From positions 1 through 7,267 of the forward strand of contig CBDUYD010000148.1 in assembly GCA_965371355.1 (NCBI GenBank): 7,267 bases of DNA, in the 5' to 3' direction. This document shows, piece by piece, positions 1 through 5,522 of this stretch (its first letter is position 1; each line of letters begins with the position of its first letter). The translations under genes were made by a program, and so were the position numbers. The notes beneath the pieces are model-generated. The model was given only the letters and a program-made list of their open reading frames with translations, had not been told where the DNA came from and did no database searches. Source of the DNA: JASJHI01 sp965371355. GTDB lineage: Bacteria > Actinomycetota > Acidimicrobiia > Acidimicrobiales > Ilumatobacteraceae.

Positions 1-404
1 GACCCGGCCGTCATCTGGCCGTACATCGTGAGCCCTTCGTGTTCGAGGCGGCGGAACTCCTCCCAGTTCGCCCAGTCGGGCACGAGGTTGGAGTTGGCGA
101 TCAGCACGCGCGGCGCCCACTCGTGAGTGCGCAGGACGCCGACCGGCTTGCCGGACTGGACGAGCATCGTCTCGTCGGCGGCGAGCGTGGTGAGCGTGCG
201 CAGCATCGCCCGGTAGGCGTCCCACGACCGGGCGGCACGACCGGTGCCGCCGTAGACGACGAGTTCGTCGGGATTCTCGGCCACCTCGGGATCGAGGTTA
301 TTCTGCAACATCCGGTAGGCGGCCTCCTGTGGCCAGCCGCGACACGACAGATCGGTTCCACGAGGCGCCGAGATTCCGGTGACGGGCGTGCCGATCGTCG
401 TCAT
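1..404 (-). CDS. hutU: Urocanate hydratase, N-terminal part (runs off left edge)
   Basis: Urocanase converts urocanate to 4-imidazolone-5-propionate using tightly bound NAD+. It is the second step of histidine degradation and is cytosolic. Only the first 134 residues are present; the family is usually about 550 aa. The translation from the ATG at 404-402 carries family signatures in order: APRGTDLSCRGWPQEAAYRM near residue 13, NNLDPEVAE near 35, VVYGGTGRAARSW near 49, LVQSGKPVGVLRTH near 81, APRVLIANSNLVPDWANW near 96, and MYGQMTAG at the cut edge. No stop interrupts it. The ATG gives the family's normal N-terminus and has no Shine-Dalgarno sequence, but a candidate promoter lies so close that the mRNA may be leaderless. 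It is divergent from an IclR regulator and hutH, which supports a regulated hut locus. Identification is very secure; only the C-terminal part is unseen. Confidence 0.96.
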   Translation of the reverse strand, partial: MTTIGTPVTGISAPRGTDLSCRGWPQEAAYRMLQNNLDPEVAENPDELVVYGGTGRAARSWDAYRAMLRTLTTLAADETMLVQSGKPVGVLRTHEWAPRVLIANSNLVPDWANWEEFRRLEHEGLTMYGQMTAG

Positions 405-407
405 GTC

Positions 408-436
408 TTGAAGTCTGCTCACGACGTGTCTAGGTT
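408..436 (+). promoter_or_regulatory. Candidate promoter for regulator-hutH operon
   Basis: A plus-strand TTGAAG (408-413) and TAGGTT (431-436) are separated by 17 nt, giving a plausible -35/-10 pair with a predicted start of transcription near 443. The mRNA leader would be about 34 nt and would contain AGGTGG (460-465), a Shine-Dalgarno-like sequence 11 nt before the ATG at 477. The -35 lies inside the region just before hutU, and the -10 shares position 436 with the opposing hutU -35, so the two promoters would be mutually exclusive or co-regulated. Both boxes are imperfect and this is a hypothesis. Confidence 0.35.
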
Positions 437-441
437 GTCAA
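412..441 (-). promoter_or_regulatory. Candidate hutU promoter, leaderless geometry
   Basis: On the minus strand a perfect TTGACA (-35) lies at 441-436, followed after 18 nt by CAGACT (-10, weak, 3 of 6 matches) at 417-412. Seven nt separate the -10 box from the hutU ATG, so transcription would begin at or near the A of the start codon. The -35 box lies inside the 9-bp palindrome GTTGTCAAC (434-442) and overlaps the TTGTCA half-site at 435-440, so a regulator bound there would compete with RNA polymerase. The motifs are seen directly; the promoter role is inferred. Confidence 0.5.
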
Positions 442-472
442 CACACAACATTCCTTGTCAGGTGGTGACAAC
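434..472. promoter_or_regulatory. Candidate operator: three TTGTCA/TGACAA half-sites
   Basis: The gap between hutU and the IclR gene contains TTGTCA at 435-440 and again at 455-460 (20 nt register, about two helical turns), and its reverse complement TGACAA at 466-471. The last two form a 17-bp inverted repeat, TTGTCA-GGTGG-TGACAA (455-471). The outer copies form 7-bp arms, GTTGTCA (434-440) and TGACAAC (466-472). The first site covers the -35 of the hutU promoter. The second and third cover the Shine-Dalgarno region of the regulator gene. IclR proteins bind as dimers or tetramers to palindromic sites near divergent promoters, so the adjacent regulator is the likely ligand. The repeats are seen directly; binding is inferred. 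Confidence 0.6.
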
Positions 473-476
473 TCCT

Positions 477-1193
477 ATGGGCACCGGTACACGCAACGGC
501 ACCAGCGCCGACGCGATCCCCCGTTCGATCGGCCGCGTCCTCGACATGCTCGAGATCGTCCTCGCCGATCAGGGGTGCAATCTCACGACGGCCGCCGTGA
601 CCTCGGGACTCACGCCGACCACCGCGCTGCGGCACCTCCGAGCGCTCGAGGCGCGCGGCTACGTCACCCGCGACGCCGATGGGCGGTTCTGGTCGGGTCC
701 GACGTTCTCGCGGCTCGCCGCGGCCGTCCGCGAAGGTGGGCCGATCGATCGTCTGCTCGTCGTCGCACAGCCGCACCTCGACCGGCTGGCGGTCGAGACC
801 GGCGAGTCGACGTACCTCGCGGTCGGCGACGGAACGATCGCCACCTACGTCGCCACCGCCGAGAGCGACCGGGCCATCCGCCACGTCGGATGGGTGGGCC
901 AGAACGTGACACTAGAGGGCACCGCCGTCGGCGCCGCGCTCGCCGCGCCGGGCACCACCGTCGTGCGAACGGGCGCGGTCGAGCCCGACATCACAGCGAT
1001 CTCGCGCGCGCTGTCCGACGTTCCCGGCCTCGCCGGTGTCGACGACCTCGCAGTCGCCGTGTCGGTCATCGGCCCCGCCCACCGCCTCGACCGACGACGA
1101 TCCGAGCAGGCAGCCCGCGCCCTCGAAGCGGCCATCGATCGACTCGCCCGCGACCTGGGACATCAACCAATCGCTGCCGAGGTTGCGTCGTGA
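477..1193 (+). CDS. IclR-family transcriptional regulator (probable hut regulator)
   Basis: This 238-aa DNA-binding regulator probably controls histidine utilisation. Residues about 14-80 form an IclR-type winged helix-turn-helix, with the recognition-helix region around TPTTALRHLRALEARGYV (46-63) and a wing at TRDADGRFWSGPTF. Residues about 85-225 resemble the IclR effector domain: QPHLDRLAVETGESTYLAV, then IRHVGWVGQ, LEGTAVGAALAA (equivalent to the usual TAxGKAxLA), and LAVAVSVIGPAHRL near the end. The stretch between these last blocks is shorter than usual; typical members are about 250 aa. The ATG at 477 is chosen because the helix-turn-helix follows at normal spacing; in-frame GTGs at 462 and 465 fall inside the operator palindrome and add nothing recognisable. 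AGGTGG lies 11 nt upstream. The gene overlaps hutH by 4 nt and is divergent from hutU, so it probably regulates both units and itself. Urocanate is a plausible effector, by analogy with other hut regulators. Confidence 0.88.
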   Translation: MGTGTRNGTSADAIPRSIGRVLDMLEIVLADQGCNLTTAAVTSGLTPTTALRHLRALEARGYVTRDADGRFWSGPTFSRLAAAVREGGPIDRLLVVAQPHLDRLAVETGESTYLAVGDGTIATYVATAESDRAIRHVGWVGQNVTLEGTAVGAALAAPGTTVVRTGAVEPDITAISRALSDVPGLAGVDDLAVAVSVIGPAHRLDRRRSEQAARALEAAIDRLARDLGHQPIAAEVAS

Positions 1194-2773
1194 CGATCCA
1201 CCTCGACGGCCCGGATGTAACGATCGACGACGTGATCGCCGTCGCCCGTCGCTACGAACGCGTCGAACTCACCGACGCTGCGATCGAGCGGATGAGCGCT
1301 TCGCGCGCCGTCGTCGAGCGGTTGGCCGAGGGCGAACCCAAGTACGGCATCTCCACCGGCTTCGGAGCGCTGGCAACCGTCGCGATTCCCCCCGAGCGTC
1401 GGCGGGCGCTGCAGACCGCGCTGGTCCGCTCACATGCCGCCGGGATGGGCGAGCCGGTCGAGAACGAGGTCGTCCGCGCGATGATGTTCCTCCGCGCCCG
1501 CACGCTCGCCCTCGGCTTCAGTGGCGCGCGGCCGCTGGTGGCCGGCGCGATGGTCGACGCCCTCAACGCGCACATCACCCCGATCGTGCCGGAGTACGGG
1601 TCGCTGGGGGCAAGCGGCGACCTCGCCCCGCTCGCCCACGGCGCGCTCGCGCTGCTCGGAGAAGGCGAGGTGCACCACGACGGCCGGCGACGATCCGCCG
1701 CCGATGCCCTGCGCGACGCGGGCCTCGAGCCGATCACGCTCGGCGAGAAAGAGGGCCTCGCGGTCACCAACGGCACCGACGCGATCCTCGGCATGCTCTG
1801 CATGGCGATCGGCGATACACAACGTCTCCTCGCGCAGGCCGACATGATCGCCGCGATGACGGTCGAAGGGCTACTCGCCACCCCCGCGCCGTTCGCTGCC
1901 GACCTCCAGGCGCTGCGGCCGCATCCAGGCCAGGCGGTCAGCGCTGCCAACCTCAGACTGATGCTCTACGGCTCGCCGATCGTCGCCAGCCACGCGACCG
2001 ACGACCCGCGCGTGCAGGACGCCTACAGCATCCGCTGCACGCCCGCCGTCCACGGCGCGGCGCGCGACACGCTCGACCACGTCCGCACGGTCGCCGAGCG
2101 CGAGCTCGCCGCGGCGATCGACAATCCGATGGTGCTTCCCGACGGCCGCGTCGCGTCGTGCGGCAACTTCCACGGCGCGCCACTCGGCTTCGGCGCCGAC
2201 TTCCTCGCCATCGCCGTAACCGAGATCGGCGGCATCTCCGAACGGCGCATCGACCGCATGCTCGACAAGACGCGCAGCCACGGACTGCCACCGTTCCTCG
2301 CCGAAGAGGTCGGCGTCGACAGCGGCCTGATGATCGGCCACTACACCGCCGCCGCGATGGCCTCGGAGAACAAGCGCCTCGCCGCTCCGGCCAGCGTCGA
2401 CTCGCTGCCGACGTCGGGGATGCAGGAAGACCACGTGTCGATGGCCTGGGGCGCGGCGCGCAAGCTGCGTCGCGTGATCGACAACGTCCGGCGGATCCTC
2501 GCGGTCGAATACGTCGCCGCGGCTCGGGCGATCGAACTGCGTCGACCCCTCGAGCCGGCGGTCGCCACCGGCGCGCTGATCGGCCTCTTGCGCGAGCACA
2601 TCGACGGACCGGGTCCCGATCGCTACCTGGCACCCGAGCTGGGTGCGACCGAGCGGCTGCTCCACGATGAAGTGATGGCCGACGCGTTGGCCGAGCACGG
2701 CGTCGCCCTCGACCAGCCAAGCCGCACGAACGTCGTCGCTGACCTGCCCCCGGAGGCAGAACCCGAGCCCTGA
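1190..2773 (+). CDS. hutH: Histidine ammonia-lyase (histidase)
   Basis: HutH removes ammonia from L-histidine to give trans-urocanate, the first step of histidine catabolism; it acts in the cytosol as a tetramer. The 527-aa product carries the Ala-Ser-Gly triad (141-143, in SLGASGDLAPLAH) that cyclises to the MIO electrophile. Other catalytic positions match Pseudomonas putida HutH with an offset of one: Tyr52 in YGISTGFG, His82 in RSHAAG (the Ser-His pair typical of histidine rather than phenylalanine or tyrosine lyases), Asn194 in TNGTD, Tyr279 and Arg282 in AYSIRC, and Glu413 in MQEDHVSMA. The start is GTG at 1190 because the next in-frame candidates cut into the conserved N-terminus; GAGG at 1179-1182 is 7 nt upstream. 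The overlap GTGA with the regulator's stop implies translational coupling. The product is slightly longer than the usual 505-515 aa and ends in a Pro/Glu-rich tail. No frameshift or missing residue is seen. Confidence 0.96.
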   Translation: MTIHLDGPDVTIDDVIAVARRYERVELTDAAIERMSASRAVVERLAEGEPKYGISTGFGALATVAIPPERRRALQTALVRSHAAGMGEPVENEVVRAMMFLRARTLALGFSGARPLVAGAMVDALNAHITPIVPEYGSLGASGDLAPLAHGALALLGEGEVHHDGRRRSAADALRDAGLEPITLGEKEGLAVTNGTDAILGMLCMAIGDTQRLLAQADMIAAMTVEGLLATPAPFAADLQALRPHPGQAVSAANLRLMLYGSPIVASHATDDPRVQDAYSIRCTPAVHGAARDTLDHVRTVAERELAAAIDNPMVLPDGRVASCGNFHGAPLGFGADFLAIAVTEIGGISERRIDRMLDKTRSHGLPPFLAEEVGVDSGLMIGHYTAAAMASENKRLAAPASVDSLPTSGMQEDHVSMAWGAARKLRRVIDNVRRILAVEYVAAARAIELRRPLEPAVATGALIGLLREHIDGPGPDRYLAPELGATERLLHDEVMADALAEHGVALDQPSRTNVVADLPPEAEPEP

Positions 2774-2782
2774 CGGGAACCG

Positions 2783-2801
2783 GTCGGCGCCCGGTGCCGA
2801 C
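2783..2801 (+). terminator. Hairpin after hutH, possible U-less terminator
   Basis: Nine nt after the hutH stop, GTCGGCGC (2783-2790) can pair with GTGCCGAC (2794-2801), giving eight pairs (one G-U) around the 3-nt loop CCG. There is no T-rich tract after it, so it would be the U-less type often suggested in GC-rich actinobacteria, or only an mRNA-stabilising structure. It separates hutH from the candidate promoter of the next gene. Confidence 0.4.
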
Positions 2802-2817
2802 GGGTCGTCGCGCTCGA

Positions 2818-2823
2818 TACGGT
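2818..2823 (+). promoter_or_regulatory. Candidate -10 box (TACGGT) for leaderless DUF2855 mRNA
   Basis: TACGGT fits the actinobacterial TANNNT -10 pattern and ends 6 nt before the ATG at 2830, so transcription would start at or next to the start codon. No Shine-Dalgarno sequence is visible. The -35 region (GTGCCG at 2794-2799, 18-nt spacer) is weak and lies inside the hutH hairpin. The role is inferred from geometry. Confidence 0.35.
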
Positions 2824-2829
2824 TCGGCG

Positions 2830-3921
2830 ATGGCACAGTGCTTCGAGGTGAACCGAAAAGACTTCCGCAGCACCCGCACGGTCGAACGGGACCGAGCCGA
2901 ACTCGCACCCGGACAGGTCCGGCTCGAGGTCGAACGGTTCGCGTTCACCGCCAACAACATCTCCTACGCATTGACCGGTGACATGCTCGACTACTGGGGT
3001 TTCTTCCCCACCGAGGCACCGTGGGGCCGCATTCCGACGATGGGCATCGGCGCGGTCATCGAGTCGGCCAACCCCGACATCGCCACGGGCGGGCGCTACT
3101 TCGGCTTCTATCCGATGTCGACCGAGCACGTCGTCGAGGCGCGGGCGAACTCGACCGGGTTCGTCGACACCGGTGGCCACCGCGCCGACCACGCCGCGGC
3201 GTACACCGGCTTCATCGACATCGCCACCGACCCCGGCTTCCCCGATGACCGCGTCGACGAGGCCCTTCTGCTGCGGGGTCTGTTCATGACGTCGTTTCTC
3301 ATCGACGATTTCCTCGACGACAGCGGGTTCTTCGGGGCCGAACAGACGCTGGTCACCAGCGCCTCGTCGAAGACCTCGATCGCGCTCGCCCACTGCCTGG
3401 CGGCCCGCGGGCACCGTGGTGTCGGCATCACCTCGGCGGGCAACCGCGGGTTCGTCGAGGATCTCGGCCTCTACGACGAGGTGATCTCGTACGACGACAT
3501 CGAGTCACTCGACGGCGCGGTGCCGTCGGTCCTCGTCGACATGGCCGGTGACGCGGGAGTGCGATCGCGAATCCATCGACACTTCGACCGCACGCTCACC
3601 CACTCGTGTCAGGTCGGGGCGACCCACTGGGAGCAGACCGGCGATGGCGCCGAGCTCCCGGGGCCGACTCCGGCATTCTTCTTCGCGCCCAGCCAGATGG
3701 CCAAGCGCAACGACGACTGGGGACCCGGCGAGCTGATGGCACGCGTCGGTGAAGCGCTCGGCGTGTTCCTCGACGGGGTTCCGAGTTGGCTCACCGTCGA
3801 ACGTTCCTCGGGGCCAGACGTGGTGGAGCGCGTCTACCGGGACACGCTCGAAGGCAGGGCCTCCGCTTCGACGGGTCACATCCTCTCGATGGTCCCCGCT
3901 CCTTCGGACTCCGATCCGTGA
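2830..3921 (+). CDS. DUF2855 family protein, function unknown
   Basis: The product is a 363-aa soluble protein that I assign to DUF2855 by pattern recognition. The family is uncharacterised and has a layout reminiscent of medium-chain dehydrogenase/reductases. Visible landmarks are FAFTANNISYALTGDMLDYW (37-56), GRIPTMGIGAVIESA (66-80), GRYFGFYPMSTEHVV (88-102), LLRGLFMTSFLIDDFL (137-152), a nucleotide-fold-like turn TLVTSASSKTSIALAHCL (163-180), the strand VPSVLVDMAG (221-230), and FFFAPSQMAKR (273-283) near the C-terminus. The length is normal for the family, and there is no signal peptide or membrane segment. The ATG at 2830 is preferred over the in-frame GTG at 2794 because that GTG lies inside the hairpin after hutH, the extra 12 residues are basic and unlike the family N-terminus, and a -10-like box sits just upstream. 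It lies 56 nt after hutH on the same strand, but the hairpin and promoter-like box suggest separate transcription. The substrate is unknown. Confidence 0.82.
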   Translation: MAQCFEVNRKDFRSTRTVERDRAELAPGQVRLEVERFAFTANNISYALTGDMLDYWGFFPTEAPWGRIPTMGIGAVIESANPDIATGGRYFGFYPMSTEHVVEARANSTGFVDTGGHRADHAAAYTGFIDIATDPGFPDDRVDEALLLRGLFMTSFLIDDFLDDSGFFGAEQTLVTSASSKTSIALAHCLAARGHRGVGITSAGNRGFVEDLGLYDEVISYDDIESLDGAVPSVLVDMAGDAGVRSRIHRHFDRTLTHSCQVGATHWEQTGDGAELPGPTPAFFFAPSQMAKRNDDWGPGELMARVGEALGVFLDGVPSWLTVERSSGPDVVERVYRDTLEGRASASTGHILSMVPAPSDSDP

Positions 3922-4013
3922 ATGCGCTGACCGCGGTAGCGAACCAAGCGCGGCGCCGTGCCCGGAGCGCATGCGCGGCGGCCCAGCATTGCGCTCTCGC
4001 GTAGTCTCGCGCG
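3922..4013. other. Intergenic region with palindromes upstream of CDGSH gene
   Basis: This 92-nt gap carries two small symmetric elements. CGCT (3925-3928) and AGCG (3938-3941) flank the 8-bp palindrome ACCGCGGT (3930-3937), forming a short possible hairpin just after the DUF2855 stop. A perfect 10-bp palindrome, GCGCATGCGC, lies at 3967-3976, about 47 nt before the next ATG. The first could be a weak terminator and the second an operator for the iron-sulfur protein gene, but in DNA this GC-rich such short palindromes can arise by chance. Confidence 0.3.
4002..4007 (+). promoter_or_regulatory. Candidate -10 box (TAGTCT) for leaderless CDGSH mRNA
   Basis: TAGTCT fits TANNNT and ends exactly 6 nt before the ATG at 4014, the same spacing as the box before the DUF2855 gene. 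No Shine-Dalgarno sequence is seen. No clear -35 is visible at 17-18 nt. Start-codon transcription is inferred. Confidence 0.4.
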
Positions 4014-4700
4014 ATGAGCGACCTTCCCGCCGCGACCCCTCGGCCGACCATCACCTCCCGGCCCGACGGCCCGTTGCTCGTCTCGGGCTCGGTCCCGGTC
4101 GTTCGCAACACCGCGATTGAATCCGAGCACGGCGAGCCTCTCACCTGGCAGACGTCCGACCAGCTCACAGATCGCGCGGTGTACGCGCTCTGCAGGTGCG
4201 GCCAATCCTCCGCCAAGCCCTTCTGCGACGGGACCCATGCACGCGAGGGCTTCGAGGGCGTCGACACCGCGGACGCGTCGACCTACGACGAGCGAGCGCA
4301 GACGCTCGGCGGAACCGGGATCATGGTGCGGGACGACCGCAGCATCTGCGCACACGCCGGGTTCTGCGGCAACAGGGTGACCAACATCTGGAAGCAGACC
4401 GGGGACACCGGCGATTCGATCGTCCGGCTGGCCGTCATCAACGAGGTAGAGAAGTGCCCGTCGGGTGCTATCACCTACCGCTTCGACGGCGACGGTGCCG
4501 ACAACGAGGTCGACCGCAAGACACAGATCGCGGCGATCGACGACGGCCCGCTCTGGGTCACCGGCGACATTGCGATCACGACGGCCGACGGCACCGAACT
4601 CGAGACCCGCGCCAGGGTCACGCTCTGCCGATGCGGACACTCTGGTAACAAACCCCTCTGCGACGGAAGCCACAAGGACGCCGGCTTCACCGACAGCTGA
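4014..4700 (+). CDS. CDGSH iron-sulfur protein with central Fer4_19 domain
   Basis: This 228-aa soluble protein has three predicted Fe-S sites. The first CDGSH motif is Cys60, Cys62, Cys71, His75 (CRCGQSSAKPFCDGTH). A central Fer4_19 (formerly DUF1271) segment has Cys112 and Cys118 in SICAHAGFCGNR and Cys148 in EKCPSGAITY. The second CDGSH motif is Cys205, Cys207, Cys216, His220 (CRCGHSGNKPLCDGSH). CDGSH motifs bind [2Fe-2S] through three Cys and one His, as in mitoNEET. Each CDGSH half is introduced by a similar strand, DGPLLVSGSVPV (about 18-29) and DGPLWVTGDIAI (about 177-188), indicating an internal duplication flanking the ferredoxin-like domain. A role in electron transfer or Fe-S/redox sensing is likely, but no partner is known. 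There is no signal peptide or membrane anchor. The gene probably forms an operon with the deacetylase 12 nt downstream. Confidence 0.92.
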   Translation: MSDLPAATPRPTITSRPDGPLLVSGSVPVVRNTAIESEHGEPLTWQTSDQLTDRAVYALCRCGQSSAKPFCDGTHAREGFEGVDTADASTYDERAQTLGGTGIMVRDDRSICAHAGFCGNRVTNIWKQTGDTGDSIVRLAVINEVEKCPSGAITYRFDGDGADNEVDRKTQIAAIDDGPLWVTGDIAITTADGTELETRARVTLCRCGHSGNKPLCDGSHKDAGFTDS

Positions 4701-4712
4701 AGCCACCCGCTG

Positions 4713-5519
4713 ATGTCGACGCTCGTCTGCTTCCACGCCCATCCCGACGATGAGGCGATCGCCACCGGGGGTTTGATGGCGCGGGCCGCGGCGAACGGCC
4801 ACCGCGTGATCCTCGTCTGCGCGACCCGCGGCGAACTCGGCGAGCCCGAGAAAGGTGTGCTAGTCGAGGGGGAACCGCTCTGGGAACGGCGGATGGCCGA
4901 GCTCGCCGAAGCGGCCGACGTCCTCGGCGCGGAGTCGCCGCGATGGCTCGGCTACGAGGACTCCGGCATGGAGGGCGACCCGACCAACGACAACCCAGCC
5001 TGCTTCTGGCAGGCCGACCACGACGAGGCGGTCGGCCGTCTGGCGGCGATCCTCGACGAGGTCGACGCCGACACGCTGACGATCTACGACTCACACGGCG
5101 GCTACGGCCATCCCGATCACATCCGCGTCCACACCGTCGGACTCGCCGCCGCCCGACGCATCGGTCTCGACAACGTCTTCGAGTCGACGATCGACCGCAC
5201 CGGAATCGCGGAGATGATGGAGACCGCGGATGCCGAGGGGCGCTTCGAAGCCGGCGACCTCGACGTGCCGGAGATCGACATCGAGACGTTCGGCACTCCC
5301 AGGGATGAGATCCACTACCGGCTCGATGTCACGTCGCTGGTCGACGTCAAGAAGGCCTCGATGGTCGCCCACCGCAGCCAGATCGGCCCCGACAGCTGGT
5401 TCCTCACGATGGAGCCGCACGAGTTCGCCCAGGCCTTCGGCTACGAGTTCTTCAACATCCCCGGAGCGCCTCCGAACGGCGGCCCGATCGACGTCGACCT
5501 TCTCCCGGGACTCGACTGA
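4713..5519 (+). CDS. PIG-L/LmbE family zinc deacetylase (MshB/Mca-like)
   Basis: This 268-aa enzyme belongs to the PIG-L superfamily of zinc-dependent N-deacetylases and amidases. The N-terminal HAHPDDE motif (8-14) supplies zinc ligands His10 and Asp13 with general-base candidate Asp12. GGYGHPDH (129-136) supplies His133 and the third zinc ligand His136. Other family marks are CATRGELGE (36-44), WERRMAELAEAADVLG (57-72), YEDSGM (81-86) and YDSHGG (125-130). In actinobacteria the closest characterised relatives are MshB (GlcNAc-inositol deacetylase of mycothiol synthesis) and Mca (mycothiol conjugate amidase). The GGYGHPDH wording resembles MshB, but the C-terminal half is not diagnostic, so the substrate stays open. 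It starts 12 nt after the CDGSH stop with no strong Shine-Dalgarno sequence, which suggests co-transcription. A broken DUF2461 gene begins 3 nt after its stop. No signal peptide is seen, so it is probably cytosolic. Confidence 0.9.
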   Translation: MSTLVCFHAHPDDEAIATGGLMARAAANGHRVILVCATRGELGEPEKGVLVEGEPLWERRMAELAEAADVLGAESPRWLGYEDSGMEGDPTNDNPACFWQADHDEAVGRLAAILDEVDADTLTIYDSHGGYGHPDHIRVHTVGLAAARRIGLDNVFESTIDRTGIAEMMETADAEGRFEAGDLDVPEIDIETFGTPRDEIHYRLDVTSLVDVKKASMVAHRSQIGPDSWFLTMEPHEFAQAFGYEFFNIPGAPPNGGPIDVDLLPGLD

Positions 5520-5522
5520 ACG

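Noticed and set aside
39..476. In-frame upstream extension of the IclR regulator back to position 39
   Set aside because: It lies antisense to hutU and reads through the promoter/operator gap; it has no regulator-like content, and the helix-turn-helix starts at the right distance from the ATG at 477.
455..1189. Open frame continuous with hutH that would give a 772-aa fusion
   Set aside because: The first 245 codons are an Arg/Pro-rich out-of-frame reading of the IclR gene; the real hutH starts at the GTG at 1190 with a Shine-Dalgarno sequence.
1036..2670. Long (544-aa) open frame within hutH
   Set aside because: Extreme Arg/Pro/Ala composition is typical of the wrong frame of GC-rich DNA; hutH has every catalytic residue in its own frame.
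2794..2829. GTG at 2794 as start of the DUF2855 gene
   Set aside because: It lies inside the hutH terminator-like hairpin and adds 12 basic residues that do not look like the family; the ATG at 2830 has a -10-like box at leaderless spacing.
1871..2960. Long antisense open frames opposite hutH (335-345 aa)
   Set aside because: Low-complexity Arg/Gly/Val-rich shadows of hutH with no recognisable domain; long antisense frames are expected at this GC content.
3876..4802. 308-aa antisense open frame opposite the CDGSH gene
   Set aside because: No family resemblance, and it is opposite a gene with two perfect CDGSH motifs.
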